A stretch of 64,000 nucleotides of DNA from Nocardia mikamii NBRC 108933 (lineage in GTDB: Bacteria; Actinomycetota; Actinomycetes; Mycobacteriales; Mycobacteriaceae): assembly GCF_001613505.1 (NCBI RefSeq), contig NZ_BDCM01000022.1, positions 62,001-126,000 of the forward strand. Reading direction: 5' to 3'. Under the pieces are notes generated by a model. It worked only from the letters and a program-made list of their open reading frames with translations. It ran no database searches and was not told the origin of the DNA. This document shows, piece after piece, positions 8,720 to 18,635 of the stretch. Position 1 is the first letter of the stretch. Each line of letters starts with the position of its first letter. Position numbers and translations under genes: made by a program.

Positions 8720-10315
8720 GTGACTACACCGGCGCGCTACCTCACCTCGACCGCGGCGAGCGTCGCCGACGGGTGGACCCTCGACCGCATCACCGCACCG
8801 AGCAGGCTGTTCGGCGCCAACGGCATTCGCACCGGCGCCGACGGCCGGATCTATGTCGCACAGGTGGCGGGCAGCCAGATCAGCGCCCTGGACCCGAATT
8901 CCGGCGATCTCGAGACGATCAGCGCGATGGGCAGCGATATCGTCGCGCCCGACGACATCGCCTTCGCACCCGACGGCGAGCTCTACATCACCGAGTACTA
9001 CGACGGCCGCGTCAGCATCCGCGACGGCAAGGGCGAAACCCGGGTGCTCCGTGACGATCTCCCCGGCGCCAACGGCATCACCTTCCATCAGGGGCGGCTG
9101 TTCGTCGACGAGTGCCGCCCGGGTGGGCGGCTGATGGAACTGGACCCGGCCGGCGGCGCTGCGCGGATCCTGCTGGACGGTCTGCCGATGCCGAACGCCC
9201 TCGAGGTGGGGCCCGACGGCAAGCTCTACTATCCGCTGCTGGGCAGCAACGAGATCTGGCGCATCGACCCCGACGGCGGTGAACACGAGCGGGTCGCGGC
9301 CGACCTGGGCGGGCCGGATGCGGTCAAATTCGATGCCGCCGGCCGCATCGTCTCCACCCAGGTCGCGACCGGCGAGGTGGTGCGCATCGATCCGCGCAAC
9401 GGCGAGCGAACCGTGCTCGCCACCGTCGGCCCCGGCCTGGACAACCTGACCTTCATCGGCGAGCGGCTGTTCGTCTCCAGCTTCACCGGCAAGATCACCG
9501 AAATCCTCGCCGGCGGGGCCACCCGCACCGCCCTCGCCGACGGACTGACCTGGCCGCTGGATCTGACCGTCGGCCCCGACGGCACCCTCTACATCGCCGA
9601 CGGCACCTTCCTGCTCGCCGTCCCGCCCGGTGGCGAATTGCACACCGCCGGAATGCTGTTCAGCCCCGGTTATCCCGGCTACATCCGCGGCCTCACCGCG
9701 ACGGGCGACGGTGACCTCATCGTCACCGGCAACGGGTCGGTCTCGCGCTATCACCCGGCCGCCGGCCAGAGCGAGGTGCTCGTCGACGGGCTGGACCAGC
9801 TCTACGGGGTGGCGATCGCCCCCGACGGCACCGTCGCGGTCGCCGACCGGGGCACCGGCACGGTGCACGCCGTGCGCGACGGGCGCACCGAACCGCTGAC
9901 GAGCGGACTGCACGATCCGATGGGGGTGGCGTTCACCGCGGGCGGCACCTGCCTGGTCGCCGAGGCCGGCGCGGGCCGGGTGGTGGCGATCGACGGCTCG
10001 AAGGCCGACACCGTGGCCGACGGGCTCGGACGTCCGCACGGGCTGGCGGTCCACGACGGGCTGGTGTACGTCGTCGACGTCGAGGCCGAAGAACTGATCG
10101 GCCTGGATCCGAAAAACGAAGCGCGCCAGGTGATCGCACGCAATCTGCCGGTGGGCGCCCCGCCCGGGGTGACACCCAAACCGTTGAAGGGCCTGTTGCC
10201 GTTCTCCGGACCGCAGGGACCGTTCAGCGGCATCGCCGCCGGACCCGACGGCACGCTCTACCTCTCCGGAGACGCCGAGGGCAGCGTCCTCGCGATCCGG
10301 CGCGACGGCCGGTGA
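8720..10315 (+). CDS. SMP-30/NHL-type beta-propeller protein, possible lactonase
   Basis: A 531-residue protein built from many repeats of the type APDGELYITEYYDGRVS, VGPDGKLYYPLLGS and AGPDGTLYLSGDAEGS. These are beta-propeller blades, probably enough for two six-bladed propellers. The family includes SMP-30/gluconolactonase-like metal-dependent hydrolases. The start lies after ACGGAGG. No signal peptide is obvious. As first gene of an operon with a Baeyer-Villiger monooxygenase, a lactone-ring-opening role is attractive. Catalytic metal ligands cannot be assigned by eye, so this stays an inference. Confidence 0.8.
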   Translation: MTTPARYLTSTAASVADGWTLDRITAPSRLFGANGIRTGADGRIYVAQVAGSQISALDPNSGDLETISAMGSDIVAPDDIAFAPDGELYITEYYDGRVSIRDGKGETRVLRDDLPGANGITFHQGRLFVDECRPGGRLMELDPAGGAARILLDGLPMPNALEVGPDGKLYYPLLGSNEIWRIDPDGGEHERVAADLGGPDAVKFDAAGRIVSTQVATGEVVRIDPRNGERTVLATVGPGLDNLTFIGERLFVSSFTGKITEILAGGATRTALADGLTWPLDLTVGPDGTLYIADGTFLLAVPPGGELHTAGMLFSPGYPGYIRGLTATGDGDLIVTGNGSVSRYHPAAGQSEVLVDGLDQLYGVAIAPDGTVAVADRGTGTVHAVRDGRTEPLTSGLHDPMGVAFTAGGTCLVAEAGAGRVVAIDGSKADTVADGLGRPHGLAVHDGLVYVVDVEAEELIGLDPKNEARQVIARNLPVGAPPGVTPKPLKGLLPFSGPQGPFSGIAAGPDGTLYLSGDAEGSVLAIRRDGR

Positions 10316-11169
10316 GCGCGGTGACGGTCAACGACTTCTTCGGACTCGACGGCCGCGTCGTCATCGTCTCCGGCGCGAGCGGTGGCGGCATCGGCACGGC
10401 GGTCACCCGGCGCATCGCCGAGGCGGGCGCCTCCGTGATCGCGGTGGGCCGCTCCCGCGACAAACTCGAGGCCGACATCGCACCGCTTGTGGCACAGGGA
10501 CTTCCGATCTTTCCGGTGGCCGCCGACGCCGCCACCGACGAGGGCATCGCGACGGTACTCGGCCACGCGCGCGCGGCCGACGGCGAGCTGTACGGGCTGG
10601 TCAATATCGCCGGCGGCGCCGCGCCAGCGACATGGATGCCGGCCACCCGGGTCACCCGCGCGGATTGGCGGGCGCTACTCGAATGGAATCTGGAGACGAT
10701 GTTCTTCTTCAGCCAGGCCGTCGCCGCCGAACTGAAAACGCGGCACCTGCCGGGATCGATCGTGTCGCTGTCGTCGATCAGCGGGATGAACGCCGCCCCG
10801 TTCCACATCGCCTACGGCACCGCGAAGGCCGCACTCGTGGCCGCCACCCGCACCCTGGCCGCCGAACTGGCCCTCGACGGGATCCGGGTCAACGCGGTCG
10901 CCCCGGGCGTCACCGCGACCCCCGCCTCGGGCGCCTACGTGGGCGCCGACCCCGAGCGCGATCGCCGCGCCATCGCCATGGGCCGTCGCGCCCGGCCCGA
11001 GGAACAGGCCGGGCCGATCCTGTTCCTGCTGTCCGACCTGTCGAGCTACGTCACCGGGCAGACCGTGCTGGTCGACGGCGGGCTGAACCTGAAATGGACC
11101 CATCTGGGTGCGGACAACACCTCGCTGTTCCTCGAGGACGACGGGTTCCGCGCCGCCATCACACGCTGA
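10312..11169 (+). CDS. Short-chain dehydrogenase/reductase (SDR)
   Basis: A 285-residue Rossmann-fold oxidoreductase. The nucleotide-binding motif is VSGASGGGIGTAV. There is an NIAGGA segment, catalytic Ser in VSLSSISG and YGTAK (Tyr/Lys), and a C-terminal SSYVTGQTVLVDGG. The GTG at 10312 overlaps the previous stop (GTGA); a GTG at 10321 is also possible. NAD(P)H-dependent alcohol/ketone interconversion is expected. It may generate the ketone that the downstream Baeyer-Villiger enzyme oxidises. Confidence 0.9.
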   Translation: MSAVTVNDFFGLDGRVVIVSGASGGGIGTAVTRRIAEAGASVIAVGRSRDKLEADIAPLVAQGLPIFPVAADAATDEGIATVLGHARAADGELYGLVNIAGGAAPATWMPATRVTRADWRALLEWNLETMFFFSQAVAAELKTRHLPGSIVSLSSISGMNAAPFHIAYGTAKAALVAATRTLAAELALDGIRVNAVAPGVTATPASGAYVGADPERDRRAIAMGRRARPEEQAGPILFLLSDLSSYVTGQTVLVDGGLNLKWTHLGADNTSLFLEDDGFRAAITR

Positions 11170-11188
11170 GACGCCGTCAGGAGAAGTC

Positions 11189-12565
11189 ATGACCGAAACT
11201 GCCGACAGCATCACCGAATCGACTGCGGTGCAACCCCTGTCGACGCCGATGACGATCGGCGTCGACGCCTACATCAGTCCCGAGTACGCCCGCGCCGAGG
11301 GCGACAAGCTGTGGGCGAAGGTGTGGCAGCAGGTGTGCCGCGTCGAGGAACTGCCCCGCGTCGGCGATTTCCTCACCTACGACATCCTCGACGACTCGAT
11401 CATCGTCGTGCGCACGGCGCCGGATACGGTGCGCGCCTACCACAACGTGTGTGCGCACCGCGGCCGCCGGCTGGTCGACACCCCACCCGGCGCCCACGAC
11501 GCACACGGGCAGCGCAAACAGTTCGTCTGCGGATTCCACGGCTGGCGCTACGACCTCGAGGGCCGCAACACCTTCGTGCCGGAACGCGGTGACTGGACCT
11601 GTGGGCTGACCGAACGCAACGACGGTTTGCCGCCCGTGCGCGTCGACACCTGGGCCGGCTGGGTCTGGATCAATCTCGATACCGGCTGCGAACCACTGCG
11701 CGACTATCTGGAACCCGCTGCCTCCCTGCTGGATCCGTTCCATCTGGAGAACATGCGGTACCGCTGGCGGCGCTGGCTGACCTTCGACTGCAACTGGAAG
11801 GTCGCCTTCGAGGCGTTCATGGAGACCTATCACGTCCCCTACACCCATCCGGAATTCATGAATTTCGGCAATTTCCTCGGCTGGGGCCGCGCCCAGGGCC
11901 GGCACAGCAATATCGGCTACGACGCCCCGAAGGGGATGGAGGAGAACCAGGGGAAACTGCGGATCGGCGCCGGTCCCGACGCCCGGATCTCGACCGCGCA
12001 ACTGCAGAATTTCACCTGGGAGAACGCCAACACCAACACCACCGAGACGATGGTGGAGGTCGCGAATCGCCTCGCCGACGAACTTCCCGCCGACACTCCG
12101 CCCGACCAGGTGATGCGCTACTGGCTCGACACCTGCCGCAGAGAGGACGCCGAACGCGGCGTGGTGTGGCCGGCCGTGGATCCGGACATCGTCGCGAAAA
12201 GCGGTACCGCCTGGCAGATCTTCCCCAATTTCCAGATCGGGCACGCGCTGAACAACATGCTGTGCTACCGATTCCGGCCCTATGGATACGACCCGGACAA
12301 GTGCATCTTCGAGGCCGCGGTCTTCGAATTGTTCCCGCCCGGTGCGGAACCGGAGACCGAGTGGATCTACACCCCGGTCGGCGACCCGGGCTGGCGGACC
12401 GTGCTGCCGCAGGATTTCGACAATATGGCCGCCGTCCAGCAGGGCATGAAATCGCGCGGATTCTCCGGTCCGAAACCCAACCCGTACCGCGAGCGCACGA
12501 TCGTCAACCTGCACCACAACCTCGCGAAGTACATGGGCACCGGCGCGCCGGCCGATCTGGACTGA
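11189..12565 (+). CDS. Rieske non-heme iron oxygenase, alpha subunit
   Basis: A 458-residue ring-hydroxylating oxygenase. The Rieske cluster ligands are Cys88/His90 (CAHRGRRL) and Cys114/His117 (CGFHGW). The mononuclear iron site shows His215 and His220 in ETYHVPYTHPEF. The spacing between the two Rieske halves is 23 residues, longer than the common 15-17. The ATG at 11189 follows AGGAGAA. No beta subunit, ferredoxin or reductase gene is adjacent, so electron transfer must come from elsewhere. It probably hydroxylates or demethylates the pathway substrate before Baeyer-Villiger oxidation; the substrate is unknown. Confidence 0.93.
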   Translation: MTETADSITESTAVQPLSTPMTIGVDAYISPEYARAEGDKLWAKVWQQVCRVEELPRVGDFLTYDILDDSIIVVRTAPDTVRAYHNVCAHRGRRLVDTPPGAHDAHGQRKQFVCGFHGWRYDLEGRNTFVPERGDWTCGLTERNDGLPPVRVDTWAGWVWINLDTGCEPLRDYLEPAASLLDPFHLENMRYRWRRWLTFDCNWKVAFEAFMETYHVPYTHPEFMNFGNFLGWGRAQGRHSNIGYDAPKGMEENQGKLRIGAGPDARISTAQLQNFTWENANTNTTETMVEVANRLADELPADTPPDQVMRYWLDTCRREDAERGVVWPAVDPDIVAKSGTAWQIFPNFQIGHALNNMLCYRFRPYGYDPDKCIFEAAVFELFPPGAEPETEWIYTPVGDPGWRTVLPQDFDNMAAVQQGMKSRGFSGPKPNPYRERTIVNLHHNLAKYMGTGAPADLD

Positions 12566-12593
12566 CCCGAATTCACCCCCCAAGGAATTTCCG

Positions 12594-14420
12594 ATGAAAC
12601 CCTGCGCCCCTACCCGGACCCCCGAGGTCGACAGAGAGGCCCTGCGGCAGAAATATCTGGCCGAACGCGACAAGCGGCTACGCCCAGAGGGACAGCAGCA
12701 GTACCTCGAGGCGGCCGGCGAATTCGCGGACTTCTACGAGGCCGACCCGCACCTGCCGGTCGTCCCGCGCGCACCGATCGACGCCGATATCGAGGTCGTC
12801 ATCCTGGGCGGGGGTTTCGCGGGGCTCATCACCGCTCACCGGCTGCAGCAGGCCGGCGTCACCGACTTCCGGATCGTGGAACTGGGCGGCGATTTCGGCG
12901 GCGTGTGGTACTGGAACCGATATCCGGGCATCCAGGTCGACTCCGACGCCTACTGCTATCTGCCGCTGCTCGAGGAAACCGGATTCATTCCGAAGGAGAA
13001 GTTCTCCCACGGCGACGAATGCTTCGAGCACGCCCAGCGCATCGGTAAACATTTCGGACTCTACGACAAGGCCATCTTCCACACGCTGGTGCGCGCTCTG
13101 GAATGGGACGAGGAGATCGCGCGCTGGCGGATCGCCACCAACCGCGGCGACGACATCCGTGCCCGCTTCCTGATCATGTGCCAGGGGCCCTACAACCGGC
13201 CGAAACTGCCCGGCATTCCCGGCATCACCGAGTTCGAGGGCCATACCTTCCATACCGCGCGCTGGGATTACGACTACACCGGCGGTGACCTGCACGGCGG
13301 ATTGGATCGTCTCGGCGACAAGAAGATCGCGGTCATCGGCACCGGTGCCAGCGGGGTGCAGGTGATTCCGCATCTGGCGCGCGGCGCGAAACATGTGACG
13401 GTCTTCCAGCGCACGCCGTCCTACATCTTCGAGCGCGACAATCATCCGACCGATCCGCAATGGGTGGCCTCGCTGCGACCGGGGTGGCGCACCGAACGCC
13501 AGCGCAATTTCCACAACGCCGCCTTCGCCTTCTACTCCCCCGGCGAACCGGATCTGATCTGCGACGGCTGGACCGAGGTCGCCCGCAATCTGGCCGCGAA
13601 ATTGAACGACACCGACGGCTGGGCCGCGCTGGCCGACCCGGCGACATTCCTCGAGCTCAAGGAAATCGAGGACTACCGTGCCATGGAGCGATTGCGCCGG
13701 CGCGTGGAAGAGATCGTCACCGATCCCGAGACCGCGGAGAAATTGAAGCCGTACTACCGCAACATGTGTAAGCGGCCGGTGTTCAACGACGACTACCTGC
13801 CGACGTTCAACCGGCCCAATGTGACGCTGGTCGACGTCTCCGACACCAAGGGCGTCGAGCGGATCACGCGCACGGGCGTCGTCGCCCACGGCGTCGAATA
13901 CGAGGTCGACTGCATCGTCTTCGCCAGCGGTTTCGAGATCACCACCGCATTGGATCGCCAGTTCGACATCGCACCCTTCGCGGGACGTGGCGGGAAATCG
14001 CTGTACGAGCACTGGGGCAACGGTTTTCGCACACTGCACGGGATCATGGCGCACGGATTCCCGAACCATTTCGCGACCGGATTCATCCAGGGCGGGGTCA
14101 CGGCGGCGACCACCCTGATGTACGAACAGCAGGCCGACCATATCGCCTACATCATCGCGCAGGCGCAGTCGCGCGGCGCGACCCGCGTGGAGCCGACCGC
14201 GGCGGCCGAAGAGGCGTGGGTGCGGACGATCCGGGCCCACACCGTCGACAACAGCACCTTCGTCACGGAGTGCACCCCCGGCTACTACAACAGCGAGGGT
14301 GAGCCGAACGGCCGCTCGTTCCTCGGTGACCCGTTCTGGGGTGGTTTCTACGTGCTCGAGGAGCTGCTGCGGGCCTGGCGTGCCGCCGGCGATCTGGACG
14401 GCCTGACGCTGAGCACCTAG
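12594..14420 (+). CDS. Type I Baeyer-Villiger monooxygenase
   Basis: A 608-residue FAD/NADPH monooxygenase. Both Rossmann motifs are present (GGGFAG at 72-77, GTGASG at 249-254). The type I BVMO fingerprint FxGxxxHxxxWD is exact, as FEGHTFHTARWD at 214-225. The extra N-terminal region of about 65 residues makes it closer in length to cyclopentadecanone- or steroid-type BVMOs than to the roughly 540-residue cyclohexanone enzymes; this is a length argument only. It would insert oxygen next to a ketone to give an ester or lactone. It sits 28 bases after the Rieske gene. Confidence 0.94.
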   Translation: MKPCAPTRTPEVDREALRQKYLAERDKRLRPEGQQQYLEAAGEFADFYEADPHLPVVPRAPIDADIEVVILGGGFAGLITAHRLQQAGVTDFRIVELGGDFGGVWYWNRYPGIQVDSDAYCYLPLLEETGFIPKEKFSHGDECFEHAQRIGKHFGLYDKAIFHTLVRALEWDEEIARWRIATNRGDDIRARFLIMCQGPYNRPKLPGIPGITEFEGHTFHTARWDYDYTGGDLHGGLDRLGDKKIAVIGTGASGVQVIPHLARGAKHVTVFQRTPSYIFERDNHPTDPQWVASLRPGWRTERQRNFHNAAFAFYSPGEPDLICDGWTEVARNLAAKLNDTDGWAALADPATFLELKEIEDYRAMERLRRRVEEIVTDPETAEKLKPYYRNMCKRPVFNDDYLPTFNRPNVTLVDVSDTKGVERITRTGVVAHGVEYEVDCIVFASGFEITTALDRQFDIAPFAGRGGKSLYEHWGNGFRTLHGIMAHGFPNHFATGFIQGGVTAATTLMYEQQADHIAYIIAQAQSRGATRVEPTAAAEEAWVRTIRAHTVDNSTFVTECTPGYYNSEGEPNGRSFLGDPFWGGFYVLEELLRAWRAAGDLDGLTLST

Positions 14421-14452
14421 GCCCGGAACACGATGCGCGAGAGGATATCCCG

Positions 14453-15370
14453 TTGTCCGAATTGAGATTCGACGATCGCGTCGCGGTGGTCACCGGCGCC
14501 GGGCGCGGCCTGGGCCGGGCCTATGCCCTGCTGCTCGCCGAGCGCGGCGCGCGCGTGGTGGTCAACGATCCCGGCGGCAGTATGCGCGGTGAGGACCCCG
14601 ACGCCGGGGTCGCCGCCGAAGTGGTCGCCGAAATCGCCGCCGCGGGCGGCACGGCGGTGGCCTGCACCGCGTCGGTCGCCACCCCGGAGGGCGGCCGGGC
14701 GATCGTGGACACCGCGCTCGACCGGTTCGGACGCCTCGACATCCTGATCCACAACGCCGGCACCGTGCGCTACGGCTCGCTGACCGAACTGAGTTACGAG
14801 GATTTCGAGGCCGTGCTGGATGTCCATCTGCGCGGCGGCTTCCACACCGTGCGCGCGGCCTTCCCGGTCATGAGCGAGGCCGGGTACGGCCGGGTGGTGC
14901 TGACCTCCTCGATCGGCGGCCTGTACGGCAATCGGTCGGTCGCCAATTACGCGGCGTCGAAGGCGGGCATGATCGGGCTGTCGAATGTGGTCGCCCTCGA
15001 GGGCGCCGAGGTGGGGGTGCGCTGCAACATCATCGTGCCCTCGGCGCTGACCAGGATGGCCGACGGCATCGACACCTCCGCCTATCCGGATATGCGCCCG
15101 GAACTGGTGGCCCCGGCGGTCGCGTATCTCGCACACGAATCCTGTTCTCTCAGCGGCGAATTGCTGGTCGCGATCGCGGGCCGGATGGCGCGGGCCTATA
15201 TCGCCGAGACCCCGGGGGTGTATCAGCCGTCCTGGACCGTCGACGAGGTCGCCGCGCGCATCGACGACATCCGCAGCACCGACAACTCGTGGATCCTGCC
15301 GCCGCTGAGCGCGCACGCCGATCACATCGGCCGCACTTTCGCGATGGCGACCGAAGGGAAACAGCAGTGA
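14453..15370 (+). CDS. SDR dehydrogenase resembling the MFE-2 hydroxyacyl dehydrogenase domain
   Basis: A 305-residue SDR with VVTGAGRGLGRAYALLLAERGA and then VVVNDPGGSMRGED. This NDPG pattern is typical of the dehydrogenase part of multifunctional beta-oxidation enzymes. Active-site Ser and Tyr-x-x-x-Lys lie in LTSSIGG and NYAASKAG. The C-terminal extension of about 60 residues is longer than in plain SDRs. It starts with TTG after GAGAGGAT. A 3-hydroxyacyl-CoA or hydroxyketone substrate is likely. Its stop overlaps the start of the ThDP enzyme. Confidence 0.88.
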   Translation: MSELRFDDRVAVVTGAGRGLGRAYALLLAERGARVVVNDPGGSMRGEDPDAGVAAEVVAEIAAAGGTAVACTASVATPEGGRAIVDTALDRFGRLDILIHNAGTVRYGSLTELSYEDFEAVLDVHLRGGFHTVRAAFPVMSEAGYGRVVLTSSIGGLYGNRSVANYAASKAGMIGLSNVVALEGAEVGVRCNIIVPSALTRMADGIDTSAYPDMRPELVAPAVAYLAHESCSLSGELLVAIAGRMARAYIAETPGVYQPSWTVDEVAARIDDIRSTDNSWILPPLSAHADHIGRTFAMATEGKQQ

Positions 15371-17067
15371 AGGTTTACGAACGGATTCTCGAACTCTTCG
15401 AGGCCGAGGGTATCGACACCATCTTCGGCATTCCGGACCCCAATTTCGTCCACCTGTTCCACCGCGCCGAGGAGCGCGGCTGGAAGGTGGTGGCCCCGCA
15501 TCACGAGGAATCGGCCGGAATGATGGCCGAGGGCGTCTCGCGGATGACCGGGAAGGCCGCGGTATGCATCGGCACCCTGGGCCCCGGTATCGCGAATCTT
15601 TCCGGCGCCATCATGTGCGCGAAGGTGGAGAATTCGCCGATCGTCTTCCTGGGCGGGCAGCGGGCCCGGATCACCGAGCAGCGGGTGCGGCGCGGCCGGA
15701 TCCAGTTCGTGCGGCAGACCGGTCTGGTCGAGAATTCCGTGAAGTACAGCGCCAGTATCGAATACGCGGATCAGACCGACGAGATCATCCGTGAGGGCCT
15801 GCGCAAGGCGCTGTCGGGCACGCCGGGGCCGGTGTACATCGAATATCCCTCGCACGTCATCGAGGAGGAGCTCGATCTGCCGCCGGCACTGCCACCGCAG
15901 CGGTATCGCCTCGTCGGCCAGACCGCCGGCGCGGATCGCATCGCCGAGGCGGCCGAGCACATCCGGGCCGCGCGGCAGCCGATCCTGTTGATCGGGCACG
16001 GGGTGCACACCGCGCGGGCGGCGGAATCGGTGCGCCGACTCGCCGAACTCATGGCCGCCCCGGTGATCCAGACCTCCGGTGGCACCTCCTACATTCCGGG
16101 CCTCGAGGATCGCACCTTTCCCTACGGTTTCTCCCCCTCGGCGGTGGAGGCGGTCGTGCAGTCGGACCTGTGCCTGGCCATCGGCACCGAACTCGGCGAA
16201 CCCGTGCACTACGGCCGCGGCCGGCACTGGCTCGCGGGTGAGGCGGAGCGGAAATGGATTCTGGTGGAACAGGATCCGGCCGCCATCGGGGTGAACCGTC
16301 CCATCGACGTGCCGCTGGTCGGCGATCTGCGGGCGGTGGTCCCCCAGCTGGTCGAGGCGCTGCGCGACAGTCCGCGCACCCCGTCACCGGAGCTGGCGGG
16401 CTGGATCGAGCGGGATGCCGCCCGGCTGGCCGAACTGGCCGAATCGGCGCCCAGCGGGATGAGCCCGGTCCATCCGGCGCGCCTGATCGTGGAGGCGACC
16501 AAGGCGTTTCCCGCCGACGGCATCATGGCCCGGGACGGCGGCGCCACCACGATTTTCGGCTGGACCTACTCGCAGGCCAAGCCGCACGACGTGATGTGGA
16601 ATCAGAACTTCGGGCATCTGGGCACCGGGCTGCCGTATGCCATCGGCGCCTCGGTGGCCGACGGCGGCAAACGGCCGGTCATGCTGGTCACCGGCGACTC
16701 CTCGTTCCAGTTCCAGATCGCCGAACTCGAAACCGCCGCACGCCTGAATCTGCCGCTGGTCTGTGTGGTCGGCGTCGACTACGCGTGGGGTCTGGAGGTC
16801 GGCGTGTACAAACGGACCTTCGGCCAGGGGTCGCTCGAAACCGGCGTGCACTGGAGTACCGCGGTCCGGCTGGACAAGGTGGCCGAGGGTTTCGGGTGCC
16901 ATGGCGAATACGTCGAACGCGACGAGGACATCGCACCGGCGATCAAACGTGCCTATGCCAGCGGCAAGCCGGGGGTCGTACACGTCGCCGTCGATCCGAA
17001 AGCCAATTCGGAGGAGATGCCCAGCTACGACGAATTCCGCACCTGGTACGCGGAAGGAATGCAGTAG
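15367..17067 (+). CDS. Thiamine-diphosphate-dependent enzyme (acetolactate synthase/2-hydroxyacyl-CoA lyase family)
   Basis: A 566-residue protein with the three ThDP-enzyme domains. The N-terminal PYR domain has the conserved Glu47 in APHHEESAGMMAEG. A central domain follows (about 190-330), then a C-terminal PP domain with VTGDSSFQFQIAELETAARL. The cofactor-metal motif is unusual: GDG reads GDS, and the downstream NN region reads VVGVDYAWG. The GTG at 15367 is coupled to the previous gene (GTGA). Carbon-carbon bond cleavage of a 2-hydroxyacyl or 2-oxo acid product, delivering an aldehyde to the next gene, would fit. It may also have altered activity. Confidence 0.85.
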   Translation: MKVYERILELFEAEGIDTIFGIPDPNFVHLFHRAEERGWKVVAPHHEESAGMMAEGVSRMTGKAAVCIGTLGPGIANLSGAIMCAKVENSPIVFLGGQRARITEQRVRRGRIQFVRQTGLVENSVKYSASIEYADQTDEIIREGLRKALSGTPGPVYIEYPSHVIEEELDLPPALPPQRYRLVGQTAGADRIAEAAEHIRAARQPILLIGHGVHTARAAESVRRLAELMAAPVIQTSGGTSYIPGLEDRTFPYGFSPSAVEAVVQSDLCLAIGTELGEPVHYGRGRHWLAGEAERKWILVEQDPAAIGVNRPIDVPLVGDLRAVVPQLVEALRDSPRTPSPELAGWIERDAARLAELAESAPSGMSPVHPARLIVEATKAFPADGIMARDGGATTIFGWTYSQAKPHDVMWNQNFGHLGTGLPYAIGASVADGGKRPVMLVTGDSSFQFQIAELETAARLNLPLVCVVGVDYAWGLEVGVYKRTFGQGSLETGVHWSTAVRLDKVAEGFGCHGEYVERDEDIAPAIKRAYASGKPGVVHVAVDPKANSEEMPSYDEFRTWYAEGMQ

Positions 17068-17123
17068 CCCATGCTCGACAACCTCTGCCCCACAGCGCAT
17101 CCGGAGAGAAGGACAGGCGGCTC

Positions 17124-18557
17124 ATGCGTGAATATCTGACGTTCTACATCGGCGGGCAGTGGGTCGAACCCGCGTCCGCCCAGACCATCGAGGTGATCAA
17201 CCCGGCGACCGAGCAGGTCTGCGGAAAGGTCGCCGCCGGATCGGCCGAGGACGTGGATCGGGCCGTAACCGCGGCGCGGGCCGCGTTCGGGACCTGGTCG
17301 GCGACCACCGTCGCCGATCGGCTCACGGTGTTGCGGGCCGTCGCGGCCGAATATCAGCGCCGCCGTGACGATCTGGCGGCGGCGCTCACCGAGGAGATGG
17401 GCGCACCGGCCGCGCTCGCCGGCGGTTTCCAGGTCGATCTGGGCGCCGGGCATCTCGACACCGCGATCGCCGCACTCGCCGACTACCGCTTCGAGCAGCG
17501 CCACGGCGCCTCGCTGGTGGTCAAGGAACCGATCGGCGTGTGCGGACTGATCACACCGTGGAACTGGCCGCTGAATCAGATTGCGGTCAAGGTGTTTCCG
17601 GCACTGGCCACCGGGTGCACCGTCATCTTGAAGCCGTCGGAGCAGTCGCCGTTCAACGGGCAGATCTTCGCCGAGATCCTCGATGCGGCCGGTGTGCCCG
17701 CCGGGGTGTTCAACCTGGTCCAGGGCGACGGGCCGGGCGTGGGGGTGCCACTGTCGGGCCATCCCGATATCGACATGATCTCGTTCACCGGTTCCACCCG
17801 GGCCGGTGTCGATATCGCCCGCAATGCCGCGCCCACGGTCAAGCGGGTCACCCAGGAGCTCGGCGGCAAGAGCCCGAACATCGTGCTCGACGACGCCGAT
17901 TTCGCCGCCAACGTCGCCAAGGGCGTCGTGACGATGATGAACAATTCCGGCCAGACCTGCAGCGCCGGATCGCGAATGCTGGTCCCCGCCGCCCGCATGG
18001 ACGAGGCGATAGACGCCGCACGCGAGGCCGCCGCCGGCATCACCGTCGGCGATCCGACCGGCGAGGTCGCCATGGGCCCGGTGGTGTCGGGCGCCCAGTT
18101 CGACAAGATCCAGGCACTCATCCGCAAGGGCATCGAGGAGGGCGCCACCCTGGTCACCGGCGGCATCGGCCGGCCGGACGGGGTCGAGGTCGGATTCTAT
18201 GTCAAGCCAACGGTTTTCGCCGATGTCGGCAACGATATGACGATCGCCCGCGAGGAGATCTTCGGGCCGGTCCTGACCATTCTCGGCTACGACGACCTCG
18301 ATCACGCGATCGAGATCGCCAACGACACCGAATACGGTCTGGCCGGCTTCGTCGCCGGAGCCGACCTCGACCAGGCCCGCGCGGTCGCTCGCCGCATCCG
18401 CGCCGGATCGGTGGCCATCAACGACGGTTTCGACTTCGCCTGCCCCTTCGGCGGCTACCGCAAGAGCGGCAACGGACGGGAATGGGGCGCATACGGTTTC
18501 GAGGAGTACCTCGAGACGAAGGCGATCCTGGGATACGCGCCCGAGGACGGAGCGTGA
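17124..18557 (+). CDS. NAD(P)-dependent aldehyde dehydrogenase
   Basis: A 477-residue aldehyde dehydrogenase. Catalytic Cys279 lies in NNSGQTCSAGSR, the general-base Glu245 in TQELGGKSPNI, and the cofactor segments are TPWNWPLNQ and FTGSTRAG. The ATG at 17124 is chosen because it gives the standard N-terminus (FYIGGQWVEP); the frame is open far upstream only inside the ThDP gene. It directly follows the ThDP enzyme, so oxidation of the aldehyde released by that enzyme is a reasonable inference. Confidence 0.93.
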   Translation: MREYLTFYIGGQWVEPASAQTIEVINPATEQVCGKVAAGSAEDVDRAVTAARAAFGTWSATTVADRLTVLRAVAAEYQRRRDDLAAALTEEMGAPAALAGGFQVDLGAGHLDTAIAALADYRFEQRHGASLVVKEPIGVCGLITPWNWPLNQIAVKVFPALATGCTVILKPSEQSPFNGQIFAEILDAAGVPAGVFNLVQGDGPGVGVPLSGHPDIDMISFTGSTRAGVDIARNAAPTVKRVTQELGGKSPNIVLDDADFAANVAKGVVTMMNNSGQTCSAGSRMLVPAARMDEAIDAAREAAAGITVGDPTGEVAMGPVVSGAQFDKIQALIRKGIEEGATLVTGGIGRPDGVEVGFYVKPTVFADVGNDMTIAREEIFGPVLTILGYDDLDHAIEIANDTEYGLAGFVAGADLDQARAVARRIRAGSVAINDGFDFACPFGGYRKSGNGREWGAYGFEEYLETKAILGYAPEDGA

Positions 18558-18635
18558 GACGCACCCCGCCCCCCACGGCCCCGCAGCATTCCCGGCTGAC
18601 CTCAGCCGCGCAGCATCGACAGACAGGAGCATCCG

